Positions 45,661 through 57,038 of a DNA stretch of 64,000 nucleotides are shown piece after piece. A model generated the notes under the pieces. It searched no databases. It was not told where the DNA came from and saw only the letters and a program-made list of their open reading frames with translations. Source of the DNA: Anastatus disparis (lineage: Eukaryota; Arthropoda; Insecta; Hymenoptera; Eupelmidae); contig JAFFSR010000249.1 in assembly GCA_017163975.1 (NCBI GenBank), positions 1,118,501 to 1,182,500 of the forward strand. Direction: 5' to 3'. Within the stretch, counting starts at the first letter, position 1. Each line of letters begins with the position of its first letter. Both the position numbers and the translations under genes were made by a program.

Positions 45661-46598
45661 CACTCCGACACCGCATTGGCCGCCCTCTGTAAGATTAGAA
45701 TACCTGCATCTACATTCTTACGAGGAACGTGCGTATAAATCTGCAGGTCATCTACATACAGTAGGTGCTCAACACAACCAGAGCCAAGAGCGTCACGTAC
45801 GTTATTAATGTAAAGGCAAAACAACAAAGGCCTCAGTACCGATCCCTGTGGAACTCCTAGGTTGGTTGTTAGCCAACCCGATTCTTCTTGTAAGTGTGTT
45901 GAAACCATTTGTTTTCTTCCTGAAATATAAGAGTTAATCCACACGAGAGCGGACCTGGAAAACCCCATCGATCTAAGCCTTGCAAGTAATTTAGAGAGAG
46001 AGAGAGAGATCATGTCGAATGCTTTACTAAAGTCAAAAAGTAAAAGTAACGTGACGAGTTTTTTGTCAAGACCTGACCTTATATCGTCTGTTAATTTAAG
46101 CAGAGCTGTCTGCGTAGAGTGATTTTTTCTGAAACCAGTCTGCATGGGATCAAGTATCTTATTTGTAGTGATATATTCCTGCAATTGGTCGTGGGCGATC
46201 TTCTCCAGTACCTTCGAAAAAAAACACGAAATCGCAACTGGCCTAAAATCTTTAGGCGACTCAGGTGCAGAACACTTTTTTAATGGCACAATACGTGCCT
46301 GCTTCCAAAGGCCAGGGAAGATCCCCCCAAAAGAAGAGTTAAACAGAGTCGAAAGATGTTCACCAATAAATGGTAAGGCTTTAAGTATCACGCTTTGAGA
46401 AATGCCATCTTCGCCACGAGCTTGCGATGAAAAATGGGAAATCGCAAGAACAACATCATTGATATTAATTGGTCTAATAGCAAAACCATCTTCACTACAT
46501 TCAGTAAGAACCCTCTCGCGAAGCTCATCATTATCATGCGGCGAGACTGACACCCCAGCAAAGTGCGCGTTATGCTCATCAGGAGTGAATCCATTCAA
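45655..46598 (-). pseudogene. LINE reverse transcriptase, fingers and palm
   Basis: Blocks in order: WKQARIVPLKK, FRPVAISCFFSKVLEKI, QTGFRKNHSTQTALL, LLLFDFSKAFDMI (first catalytic Asp), GVPQGSVLRPLLFCLYINN (Arg where Gly is usual) and LLYVDDLQIYTHV (active-site YVDD, against the more usual FADD/YADD). The frame is lost near 45655, shortly after SEWAAGASLTL. A (GA)n stretch at about 45999-46008 adds an extra Ser/Leu run, which suggests slippage. Non-functional. Confidence 0.92.
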
Positions 46599-47713
46599 GT
46601 CCCTTGTGGTCCGGTTAAGAGTCCCAGGTCTCTCAGCTCCTTCCAGGCATTACCATTTGCAAGTGCTTCGAATAGTCTATTATGATAGTATGTGGTCTTT
46701 GCAAGTTCAGTCTGTTCGTTAACCGTTTTACTTAAATGCAGAAACTCAGTCAGGTATTGCGTTTCGTTCGTCCGTTTATATCTTCTGTAAGTAGCATCTC
46801 TCTTGCGCCGCATCTGCGACAATTCTTTATTTAACCATGATGGGCTATTCTTCGTATGCTTGAGTATTTTCACTGGTGCTAAACTCTCTATGACAGAAGT
46901 AAAATTGTCACAAATGCAGCCAAGTGCAGACTCTGGGTCGACAGTACCAGCTGTTAATGGTGGCCAATCATAGCTGGCTAGTTTCTCTAGTGATTCATTT
47001 TGACAAATGCTTTTATAGTTTCTGTATCTAATTGACTTATGATCTATACTGCACGTATTATAAGCAATAGAAACATCAATTAAGTTGTGCCGACTATGAA
47101 AATTCGCAGGAAAGTTACGTGCGTCAAGTACATTATCATTGTCATCCACAAGAATCAGATCAATCCATGTGTGAGAAGATGGAGTTATATTCGTGGCACC
47201 ATGCTGGACCAACTGAAGCGAAAGCTCCGCTGTTAGTTTACTAAGAAACCTCGCATCACTGCTTTCTCGCAGAAGATCGGCATTCAGATCCCCCATTATA
47301 ATTTCATGTGAAAAATCATGGGATGAATCTCTCAAAGAATTTAACAAATCAGAATTTTTTGTAAATGAAATGATAGGAGGGCGATAAATGACAGAAACCA
47401 GCACAGAGTCGCCATCCTTAATCGAACAAAAAATATATTCTGGCACTTCAGGTTTACCGCTGCTAGTTATGGTTGTGGTACTAGAAATAGCTAGTACTTC
47501 ACATTTTAAATTATTTTTAACGTAGAGGGCAACCCCTCCTCCATGAAGCTTTCTGTCCTGCCTGAACAACTTATAATCCTCAATAAAAATAACGTCATCC
47601 GAGACAGTCGGTCCCAGCCAGGTTTCAGCAACTCTAAACAGATCATAAGAGGGACCATCGCATAAGAGCTCGCGCACCTGTCCAATGTGAGCTCTTAATG
47701 AGGTCACATTCAA
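46595..47713 (-). pseudogene. LINE endonuclease domain (ORF2 N-terminal part)
   Basis: The frame begins MNVTSLRAHIGQVRELL, the typical N-terminal block of endonuclease/exonuclease/phosphatase-type LINE nucleases. It continues with FRVAETWLGP (catalytic Glu in ETWL), GGGVALYVKN, VSVIYRPP, MGDLNADLL (GDxN motif), HTWIDLILV and FHSRHNLIDV, where SDH is usual; the SRH here suggests a changed catalytic pair. After an Arg/Lys/Tyr-rich linker (RRKRDATYRRYKRT) it reaches the RT lead-in and loses frame near 46605. The domain nicks target DNA in intact elements. Confidence 0.92.
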
Positions 47714-49609
47714 AAAGGAAATTATATATTTGAAAGAAGTATATTTTTTTTACAATGTGATTTTAATGTAAATATTCTTACATTCTACGGATTATTATAA
47801 CTGGTGGAAAATTAAAAAATCTGAAAAATTTTACATATTGAAAGAGTAATTTGTAAACTACAAAATGAAATCGAACCGAACTTCCGTAGTCACCTTAAGA
47901 TCTAAGGAAATTATATATTTGAAAAAAGTACATGTTTTTTACAACTCTTTTCAGAAACTTGAAAAAACAACAAAATGAATTGATTAAAACAAACATTTAG
48001 CTATATATTCATTTTTCTATTCTACCGCCTATTCAACTGTTTTTTCTCTCCACGTGACCATAGGGGGAAAAAAATCCGTGGAATGGAAAGAAGATGTTGC
48101 GTATTAGGTCGCGTAAACATAAACATAACCTCTTTAATATTGTAGCTCAAACAGAGCGATTTTCTACAATTTTTTTTTTAAATGAATGAAGTAGATTTGT
48201 ATTTATAATTTAATTATTTTTGTTTATTTACTTCGTGTCGCGACTCGCTTTTCCAGTTTACAGTAGAATAGAGAATAGAATTCTATTCTTCGCATGAAAC
48301 TTGCCGAATAGCGCTGATTAGTTGTTTCTATTACGCATCCTCTATTTGGCAGTCTCTTTTCTACTCATCTGACTGCACCCTTACATATTTCTTTTCTTTA
48401 GGGTGAATCGTGTAAATTATGACATGTATTGAATTTTATGTTTAATTACAACAGTAAGCATCCATCTTTCTCAAATTTCATACTTTACCTAAATTATATT
48501 ACATATAAATTTTATACATTTTAAGATTTATTTATATAATTTTATAATTTTAAAATTGTAAATCATTATTGTAATTAGGAAACAAATAAAAGATTTAACA
48601 ATTTTAATATATCTTTTAGTAAAGTTTTTGAGAATTACTTGTCAATGTAAATACCGAACCTAGTAATATAATTATTGCAAAAAAATTATTCAATATTAGA
48701 AGATGAATTAAGAAGTTTAAGCTAAGTTTATTAAGATGTTTTATAAAATAGTAGAAGTATTTGAAGACTGCACAAAAATTAAAATAATGATATTGTGTTT
48801 AAATACCGAAAAAAGTAGAATTAAATAAGTTTCTTTTATCAAATTCTGTTAAAACATTGTCACTTCTCGAAAAATGAATTGCATAAAATTGATGGTAATA
48901 ATGTAAATTTGAAAGTTGATTTCTATAAAAATACTTTTTTTTTACTTAGTTTTTCATATTTCTTTTTTATTTGTAAAAGTTAAGATGATTGAACAAAATG
49001 TCTTCCTGGAATATAACCTGTAATAATTTGTATTGATCAAGTTTTAACAGAGATAGAAATTTTAAATGTATAATTTTTAATTAATTTCATCGATAAAAAT
49101 ACTTCAGAAACGTAATTGGATAGGAGGTTTTCTGTTTTTATAAAAATATATGTCAACAGGCAATATGACATGATATTAAAGTCTTATAATTAATTACTAA
49201 TAATTGAATAATAGTGTTTTTTTAAGAATTAAAAATCAAGTACAAAGTATTAATATTGTTAGATAAAATCAAAGAAAATATATATTTCAAAAGAATGATA
49301 AATATTTTAAAAAGATGTAAAGTAGAATTATCAAGAGATTGGAATCAAATTACAGATTTAAGATGCATAAAAATATATTTCAAATTTTTAAAAAGTATAA
49401 TTATTTGAAAATAAAATTCATATAGTTTCCTTAGATCTTAAGACAGCCTTTGATGCATTGGGTAAGAATAGTTACATTTAAATCACATTAAAAAAAATAA
49501 AAGCAATAAAAATATTAAACAATGTAAACTAATTAACTGCTTACATTAAAAAAAAAATGAAAATATATAAGATGTGATGTAGTTTTTAATGTAATGAAGC
49601 ATATAATAT
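47714..49609. other. AT-rich stretch without a gene
   Basis: Two repeats are visible. GGAAATTATATATTTGAAA-AAGTA occurs directly at about 47722 and 47905. TTTCCTTAGATCTTAAG near 49428 is the inverse of CTTAAGATCTAAGGAAA near 47895. No coding sequence recognised. Confidence 0.5.
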
Positions 49610-49975
49610 AGATCTGTACGCTTCAGCGACAATAATAAATGAATTTGTAAGCTTTTTTAGCAACAATAAACAATAAATTTGTACGCTTCTTTCAGTGACA
49701 ATAAGATATAAATTTGTAAGTTTCTTTTAGCGGTTATGAAAAATAAATTTGTAAGCTTTTTTTAGCAACAACAAACAATATATTTGTATGCTTATATGAA
49801 GTTTTTTTAGCGACAACAAACAATAAATCTGTATGCTTTTTATAAGCGTTTTTAGCGATAACAAATAGTAAATCTGTACGCTTTTATGAACTTTTTTTTA
49901 GCGATAACAAATAATAGATCTGTACGCTTCAGCAACAATAAGAAATGAATTTCTAAGCTTTTAAAGCTTTTGATG
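49610..49975 (-). repeat. GTCGCTAAA array, right arm
   Basis: About seven units in inverse orientation (TGTACGCTTCAGCGACAATA, TTTTTTAGCGATAACAAATA and similar), followed by the mirror of the left arm's GGGCTTGAGACC block near 50010. Confidence 0.75.
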
Positions 49976-50085
49976 CAGCCATATATATTTATGCTGGTCT
50001 CAAGCCCAGAAATCTTTTAAAAAGATAAATATGTAAATATCTTATTTCAAGTTTAAAAAAAACATGTTTTATTTAAATACAAGTG

Positions 50086-50417
50086 TTAAGAGGAGGCCGT
50101 ATAGTTCTGTCCTTGTCTAATCTAAATTTTCGTTATTATGGCTAAATTAAATATTTTTATATAAAAGTAAGGGCAGAGCCCAATAGATTTAAGGATAGGC
50201 AGACGATTCTATTCTATGAAAAAATATAAAATTTTCATTAGTTTCAGACTTCACTCGAAAACTAATGAAAATTTTATATTTTTTCATAGAATAGAATCGT
50301 CTATTCATACTTAAATCTATTGGGCTCTGCCCTTACTTTTGTATAAAAATATTTAGTTTACTAATTATAACGAAAATTCAGATTAGACAAGGACAGAACT
50401 ATACGGCTGCCTCTTAA
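50086..50417. mobile_element. TTAA-type MITE, copy 4
   Basis: The ends TTAAGAGGAGGCCGTATAG and the mirror CTCTTAA, with TTAA on both sides. Long arms contain CTGTCCTTGTCTAATCT and GGGCAGAGCCCAATAGATTT. It sits inside the right arm of the 43.5-50.6 kb inverted repeat, so it is younger than that repeat. Confidence 0.85.
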
Positions 50418-50839
50418 TAAAGTACCTATGGATATTAAGCTAAATTCATTTTGTAATTTATAATTTACTTTTGTGATTAGTAAATTTTTTTAATAATAAA
50501 AATAAAAATACCATATGTAGAAATAAAAATATTATATATTTATCTGAATAAAAGAAATGCAGAGAGGAAGCTTTGTATTATCAATTAGTTATGTTTGTAA
50601 TTATATTAATGAAATATTATGAATAATAATTTTTTTTTATTATTGAAATTCAATATTAGAATATAAATGAAATGCAGTGAAAAAACTTTATATTATTAAT
50701 TAGTCACAGTTACAATCATAATAATAAAATATTACTAATTATAATAATATTCAATTACTTATAATTGTTATTATAATAATAGAATATTATTAATAATAAA
50801 AATATTTTTTTATTACTAATTACTAAAACATAATATCAT

Positions 50840-51035
50840 AGTGAGGGGAAGGGCATAATGAGGGGGGGGGCTATAAAGAGTGAGGGGGGCTATAAGAATT
50901 GAGGAGGGCGAGGGGGCTGAGGGGGGCTTTAGTTACGTTAATTTTGAAATGGCTATTTATAAGAGGAATTACAACGTAATTTGAGGGGGGCTGTACCGAC
51001 AGACATTTGAGGCGGGGCTACGGGGGGGAGTCGGT
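50840..51035 (+). repeat. G-rich cluster with TGAGGGGGGCTATA-like units
   Basis: Nine or more runs of four to ten G separated by short AT spacers (TGAGGGG, AATGAGGGG, GCTATAA-GAGTGAGGGG, GCGAGGGGGCTGAGGGGGG, then TTTGAGGGGGG and CGGGGGGGAG). Local loops are mostly under 15 bases in the first half. Confidence 0.8.
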
Positions 51036-51067
51036 TGAATCTTGTCTTACGACTAAATATATAGATA

Positions 51068-51070
<3 letters not shown>

Positions 51071-51113
<43 letters not shown>
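51071..51113. repeat. (TA)n microsatellite
   Basis: Uninterrupted TA run. Confidence 0.85.
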
Positions 51114-51115
<2 letters not shown>

Positions 51116-51554
51116 ATAAAAATATGAAAGGTTATCAATAATACCTAATTATTATCAGTGTTATTATTCTAATACTATTATAGAAATATTTTTATAATAT
51201 AAGAATGATATATTATTATGAAATTTTATTCTGTGAACGAGGTAAGAGAGAATTTCATTTAATATTTCTCCTTAAGTATTGGAAATTATAAAACAAATCC
51301 AATCATATAAAAAATGAATCACTATACGAGATAACTATAATAAAAATACAATATTAAAATAGGTCAGAAATATGATTAGGGGAGGATACGGGGGTCCAAT
51401 GGTTGATCAAGAAGGGGGAAAAGAGGAACAGTTTTCTATAAATACATAAAAGTAGCCATTTACGATCAGATTTACGGCATTATTTAATGAGGGGATAAGG
51501 GAGCAGGAGAGTACTCAGGACTAAAAAACGCTTACGACTATATATATATCTGAG

Positions 51555-51797
51555 TATATTGGTGATTTGACATGAAATGTTCCATATATACATATAAACC
51601 TCTGTATATGCTAGCGAGTTGACATTAAACATCCCATATGTATATAAGCACATGCGTGTACGTGCGTGCGAGTTGACATGACATATATATAAACCTGGGC
51701 GTATGTGCGTGTATGTATGCGTGATAACATCAACTGTCCCAAAGATATAATAATATACATGGGGGAAATTGACATGAAACGTCCTATACATATATAT
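51555..51797 (+). repeat. TTGACATGAAACGTCCC minisatellite, left part
   Basis: About five units of 50-65 bp containing GTTGACATGAAATGTTCC/ACGTCC, TATATA and ACCT-TGTGTATGTGCGTG. The same units resume at 57039, on the other side of the 5.2-kb insertion. Confidence 0.8.
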
Positions 51798-52224
51798 GGG
51801 TGAAATTCAAAAAGTTGTCAAAATCATGTTTTTTAAAAACTAAAAAAAAATTCCTAAATTTTACTTGATATTTTTTAATATGTTTATCAATACTATAAAT
51901 AAGAAGAAAACAATAATGGGCGAGCTGTATTTCAATTTTAGAAATATAACATGTGTAAATGTAAATGAACTCATAAAGTGTAACACGAAGACATTTTTTT
52001 TTCTTTTGTATACATTAAAAGTGATTACTTGGCGAGTAATATATATAATAACAAATATATTTCACAGTTTATTTAAAAGCCTACTTTCTTTTCCCGTAAT
52101 CCAAATCCTGATTAGATTTTTTTTTCGTTAAAAAAATTAGCGTTACACGTAGACATTAGAAAAGATACGTTTTTTTATGGTTTGATTTAAATATATTTTC
52201 TCACCATATATAAAACCTTTTACA

Positions 52225-52612
52225 TTAAGAAGGGACCGAATTATCTGTCTTTGTCTAATAGCGTTTTCCATCATTTATGTAAACACTATCCGGTATAACA
52301 AGAAAAAAATAGCAGCCCCCGCTAGATATTAGTATAAAAAGTAAATTTTGTAATAACGACCAAATTTTTTCACTGCGTAGTTTTTGAATAATTAGAGACC
52401 TACCAAAAAAGATAGGTTATATTCTAGATTGCTAGTAGGTCTCTAATTAGTCGAAAACTATGCGGTAAAAAATTTGGTTGTTATTACAAAATTTACTAAT
52501 TATACTAATATCTAGCGGGGGCTGCTATTTTTTTCTTGTTATACCGGATAGTGTTTACATAAATGATGAAAAACGCTATTAGACAAAGACAGATAGTTCG
52601 GCCCCTTCTTAA
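52225..52612. mobile_element. TTAA-flanked palindromic MITE, copy 5
   Basis: Close relative of 6592-6980, with its inner part in the opposite orientation relative to the ends. The termini are TTAAGAAGGGACCG and CGGCCCCTTCTTAA. Arms of about 180 bp, no coding. Confidence 0.85.
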
Positions 52613-52959
52613 TAACTCTTTTAATTACTAAAATACATATTAATTTTTATATTTGACGAGATTTAGCTCTAATTATTTGACTTCTTAAATTATTTTCACG
52701 ATAAATATTATAAGTGTGACTCGAGGACAAAAAAATTGTCGTAACTTTGACATCAGTTTTGAATACATTTTATTAAGTTATTGTATTTCTACACCCCACC
52801 ATTAGATTCTTTATTTAAAAATCTTCAAAAATCATTACAGTAAAATTTTAATAACTACCCACACAGCATGAAAGAATTTCGAAATAATTTCATGAAATAT
52901 TACAAGTAATAATACATTGAAAAAATTTAAAAAGGACTTAAAAAGATAACCATATTCTT

Positions 52960-55645
52960 TTGAAAAGAATTTATGAAATAATACACAGAAAGATTACAAA
53001 GTCTTTACAAAAATAATACCAAGAAGGAAATGAAAGTTAAAATATGAAATATTACACGAATCCTTTCTAAAAGGACTTTGAAATGACTTCTTGAAAGGAA
53101 ACAAGAAATAACTCAGAAATCTTCCAAAGATTGTAGTCATGAAATAATTTAGAAAGATTTTTGAAATAATCTAAGGTATTCTTTCAACAAATCATTTCAA
53201 GATACTTACAAAAAGCTTTTATGTAATAATTCCAAGCAAGGTTTTGGTAATATTTCAAGTAATCTTACAAGAAATAATTTTAAAACCTTTTTGAAATAAT
53301 TCATGAAAGAACTTATCATGACGATAAAAGTTATTACATGAATCCTTACTTAAAGGACTTTGAGAGAACTTCTTGAAAGGAAACAAGAAATAACTCAAAA
53401 ATCTTCCAAAGATTCTAGTCATGAAATAATTTAGAAAGATTTTCGAAATAATCTAAGGTATTCTTTCAACGAATCATTTCAAGATACTTACAAAAAGCTT
53501 TTATGTAATAATTCCAAGCAATATTTTGGTAAAGTCTCAAGAAATCTTACATGAAATAATTTTAAAACCTTTTTGAAATAATTCATGAAAGAACTTATCA
53601 TGACGATAAAAGTTATTACATGAATCCTTACTGAAAGGACTTTGAGGGAACTTCTTGAAAGGAAACAAGAAATAACTCAGAAATCTTCCAACGATTAAAA
53701 TCAGAAAATAACTTAGAAAGATTTTCGGAATGATCTAAGGTATTCTTTCACCGAATCATTTCAAGATTCATTCAAAAAGCTTTTATGAAATAATTCATGT
53801 AATATTTTGGTAAAGTCTCAAGAAATCATACATGAAATAATTTTGAAATCTTTTTAAAATATTTCATGAAATAACTTATGATGAGAATAAAAGTTATTAC
53901 ATAAATCCTTACTGAAAGGACTTTGAAGAGACTTCTTGAAAGGAAACAAGAAAGAACTCAGAAATCTTCCAACGATTAAAATCAGAAAATAACTTAGAAA
54001 GATTTTCGGAATGATCTAAGGTATTCTTTCACCGAATCATTTCAAGATTCATTCAAAAAGCTTTCATGAAATAATTCATGCAATATTTTGGTAAAGTCTC
54101 AAGAAATCTTACATGAAATAATTTTGAAATCTTTTTGAAATATTTCATGAAATAACTTATGATGAGAATAAAAGTTATTAAATAAATCCTTACTGAAAGG
54201 ACTTTGAAAAGACTTCTTGAAAGGAAACAAGAAAGAACTCAGAAATCTTCTAACGATTAAAATCAGAAAATAATTTAGAAAGATTTTCGGAATGATCTAA
54301 GGTATTCTTTCACCGAATCATTTCAAGATTCATTCAAAAGCTTTCATGAAATAATTCATGCAATATTTTGGTAAAGTCTCAAGAAATCTTACATGAAATA
54401 ATTTTAAAACCTTTTTGAAATAATTCATGAAAGAACTTATTATGACGATAAAAGTTATTACACGAATCCTTACTGAAAGGACTTTGAGAGAACTTCTTGA
54501 AAGGAAACAAGAAATAACTCAGAAATCTTCCAACGATTAAAATCAGAAAATAATTTAGAAAGATTTTCGGAATGATCTAAGGTATTCTTTCACCGAATCA
54601 TTTCAAGATTCATTCAAAAAGCTTTCATGAAATAATTCATGCAATATTTTGGTAAAGTCTCAAGAAATCTTACATGAAATAATTTTAAAACCTTTTTGAA
54701 ATAATTCATGAAAGAACTTATTATGACGATAAAAGTTATTACACGAATCCTTACTGAAAGGACTTTGAGAGAACTTCTTGAAAGGAAACAAGAAATAACT
54801 CAGAAATCTTCCAAAGATTCCAGTCATAAAATAATTTAGAAAGATTATCAAAATAATCTAAGGTATTCTTTCAACGAATCATTTCAATATACTTACAAAA
54901 AGCTTTTATGTAATAATTCCAAGCAAGGTTTTGATAATATTTCAAGTAATCTTACATGAAATAATTTTAAAACCTTTTTGAAATAATTCATGAAAGAACT
55001 TATCATGACGATAAAAGTTATTACATGAATCCTTACTGAAAGGACTTTGAGAGAACTTCTTGAAAGGAAACAAGAAATAACTCAGAAATCTTCCAACGAT
55101 TAAAATCAGAAAATAATTTAGAAAGATTTTCGGAATGATCTAAGGTATTCTTTCACCGAATCATTTCAAGATTCATTCAAAAAGCTTTTATGAAATAATT
55201 CATGTAATATTTTGGTAAAGTCTCAAGAAATCATACTTGAAATAATTTTGAAATCTTTTTGAAATATTTCATGAAATAACTTATGATGAGAATAAAAGTT
55301 ATTACATAAATCCTTACTGAAAGGACTTTGAAGAGACTTCTTGAAAGGAAACAAGAAAGAACTCAGAAATCTTCCAACGATTAAAATCAGAAAATAACTT
55401 AGAAAGATTTTCGGAATGATCTAAGGTATTCTTTCACCGAATCATTTCAAGATTCATTCAAAAAACTTTCATGAAATAATTCATGCAATATTTTGGTAAA
55501 GTCTCAAGAAATCTTACATGAAATAATTTTGAAATCTTTTTGAAATATTTCATGAAATAACTTATGATAAGAATAAAAGTTATTACATGAATCCTTACTG
55601 AAAGGACTTTGAAAGGACTTTATGAAAGAAAACGTGAAAGATAAC
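52960..55645 (+). repeat. 281-bp tandem array (about 9.5 copies)
   Basis: The landmark CTTCTTGAAAGGAAACAAG recurs near 53082, 53362, 53654, 53934, 54214, 54494, 54774, 55055 and 55336, that is, every 279-292 bp. Two unit types (AAAGATTCTAGTCATG versus CAACGATTAAAATCAG) are interleaved. Every unit has stops in all frames, apart from a short Phe-rich frame at 54660-54851. Confidence 0.92.
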
Positions 55646-55879
55646 AGAATCATTTAGAAATATTTTCGGGATTAGTTTATAATTTATCCGCTTGATGGCG
55701 GTATCTCTTACTCTCGCAAGCGGTAAGAGTGCTTCCCGTTTCATATATAAGGAAAATAAGAATCTTAAATGGAAACTATAAATTGTTATGCGTGCGATGT
55801 CTGTGTTATGATAACTTCGATTTTAACCGCTGTAAAACTATTCGTAATCCTATGAATAATTATATCATCATATATCCGT

Positions 55880-55944
<65 letters not shown>

Positions 55945-56029
55945 TGATTCTAAATTGATTCTTAAATAATACAGGAAAGAATAAAATTTCTAGAACTTTA
56001 CACGTCTCTCAACTAAAGATAGATGAAAA
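55646..56029. other. Unique spacer between the two arrays, with (GT)n
   Basis: It contains the hairpin CTCTTACTC...GGTAAGAG near 55708-55730 and a (GT)n microsatellite at 55884-55942. No gene: the 72-codon frame at 55729-55947 ends in the translated GT run. Confidence 0.6.
55884..55942 (+). repeat. (GT)n microsatellite
   Basis: About 29 uninterrupted GT units. Confidence 0.95.
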
Positions 56030-56640
56030 GATTAATGCATTATTACTAAAAGAATTCATGGATCCTTACAGAATTCTTTCATTGAAAGGATTCTGTAATA
56101 ATTCTATGTCCGAGATATATTTCTTTCAGAAATAATACAATGAAATATTTTTAAAATATCTTATATCATTCTTACAGAATACTTTCAATGAAAGATGTAT
56201 GAAAAGATTTAAGAATTATTACCAAAAGAATTCATGGATCCTTACAGAATTCTTTTATTGAAAGGATTCTGTAATAATTCTATGTCCGAGGTATATTCCT
56301 TTTAGAAATAATACAATGAAATATTTTAAAAATATTTCATATTATTCTTACAGAATCCTTTCAATGGAGGATGTATGAAAAGATTTACGAATTATTACCA
56401 AAAGAATTCATGGATCCTTACAGAATTCTTTCATTGAAAGGATTCTGTAATGATTCTATGTCCGAGGTATATTCCTTTTAGAAATAATACAATGAAATAT
56501 TTTAAAAATATTTCATATTATTCTTACAGAATCCTTTCAATGGAAGATGTATGAAAAGATTTACGAATTATTACCAAAAGAATTCATGGATCCTTACAGA
56601 ATTCTTCCATTGAAAGGATTTTGAAATGACTTGTGAATTC
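56030..56640 (+). repeat. 178-bp tandem array (about 3.5 copies)
   Basis: GAATTCATGGATCCTTACAG recurs near 56052, 56229, 56404 and 56579. Units share TCATTGAAAGGATTCTGTAA and ATGTCCGAG-TATATT. The phrase CTCGGACATAGAATTATT near 56691 is an inverted partial copy. Confidence 0.9.
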
Positions 56641-57038
56641 TTTATGAAATATTTTTATGTATTATTTTTAAAAGAATAATACCTCGGACATAGAATTATT
56701 TCAGAATCCTTTCAGTGAAATATTTCTGAAAGATTGTAGTCCTTTTATGAATCCTTTCAGAATCCTTTCAAAGTCCTTTCATGCTGTATGGGTATGTATT
56801 TAGATACTTTTTATTTTGAAAACAAAATACTTGTACGCTCCGGACACGTGACAGGAGGACATTTTTGTTTATTTTTCTTATTTGTTCCTTTGGATTAGTC
56901 ATTTAATCAAAGTTTTAATGGTTGAACAAGTTGATTAAGATTGTTACTAGCTAACTGTTGGGTTTAGACACGTACATATTATTTACATAAAAAGTTATTA
57001 TGTATAAACACCTATTTTCAATTTTTTGAATTTCACCC

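Larger units (their letters stand above)
44870..47713 (-). mobile_element. 5'-truncated non-LTR retrotransposon (jockey/CR1-like LINE)
   Basis: On the minus strand an apurinic-type endonuclease is followed by a reverse transcriptase and the C-terminal region usual in jockey/CR1-like elements. No ORF1 is seen upstream: coding similarity starts abruptly at 47713, as in 5'-truncated insertions. The 3' side (44870-44913) is a short A/T-rich tail. Two frameshifts (near 46605 and near 45655) split the ORF2 frame. The clade is judged from motif style only. Confidence 0.92.
43486..50578. mobile_element. 7.1-kb inverted-repeat unit enclosing a LINE (possible transposon)
   Basis: The left arm starts GAAAATGCTCCCTCTCTGCA and the right arm ends TGCAGAGAGGAAGC. 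Both contain GGGCTTGAGACCA...TATATA...GCTGCAT or its mirror, then an array of TTGTCGCTAAAAAAGCTTACAAATTTA-like units in opposite orientations (43560-44060 and 49610-49975). The right arm is lengthened by the MITE at 50086-50417. Between the arms are AT-rich DNA, a TA microsatellite and a truncated LINE. Outer termini and target duplication are not defined, so a transposon identity is inference. Confidence 0.5.
50579..51554. other. AT-rich stretch with a G-rich cluster and a TA microsatellite
   Basis: Nothing coding is evident. Direct duplication of AAATGCAG-GAGGAAGCTTTGTATTAT / AAATGCAGTGAAAAAACTTTATATTAT lies at about 50556 and 50669. The G-rich cluster (50840-51035) and (TA)n (51071-51113) are listed separately. 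Another G-rich phrase, AGGGGAGGATACGGGGG, is near 51377. Confidence 0.45.
52856..56794. mobile_element. 3.9-kb TIR element filled with tandem arrays
   Basis: The left end TACCCACACAGCATGAAAG and right end CTTTCATGCTGTATGGGTA are inverted with one mismatch. Between them lie a 281-bp tandem array, a unique part with a (GT)n run, and a 178-bp array. The short words GAAATAATTCATGAAA and CCTTTCA...GAAAGGA pervade the whole element, suggesting it grew from a small palindromic seed. No coding frame; target duplication not evident. Confidence 0.6.
51798..57038. mobile_element. 5.2-kb TIR element inserted in the minisatellite
   Basis: The ends GGGTGAAATTCAAAAAGTTG and CAATTTTTTGAATTTCACCC are inverted (one mismatch) and both abut TATATA in the middle of the same minisatellite. 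Its own sequence is 51798-52224, 52613-52855 and 56795-57038. The rest is a TTAA MITE and a satellite-bearing TIR element. An 88-codon Phe/Ile/Asn-rich frame at 51865-52131 has no recognisable product. No transposase. Confidence 0.55.

Noticed and set aside
46144..46722. Plus-strand frames within the LINE
   Set aside because: They are antisense shadows of the RT and endonuclease frames.
51865..52131. 88-codon Phe/Ile/Asn-rich frame as a transposase of the 5.2-kb element
   Set aside because: No motif is recognisable and the composition is that of AT-rich noise.
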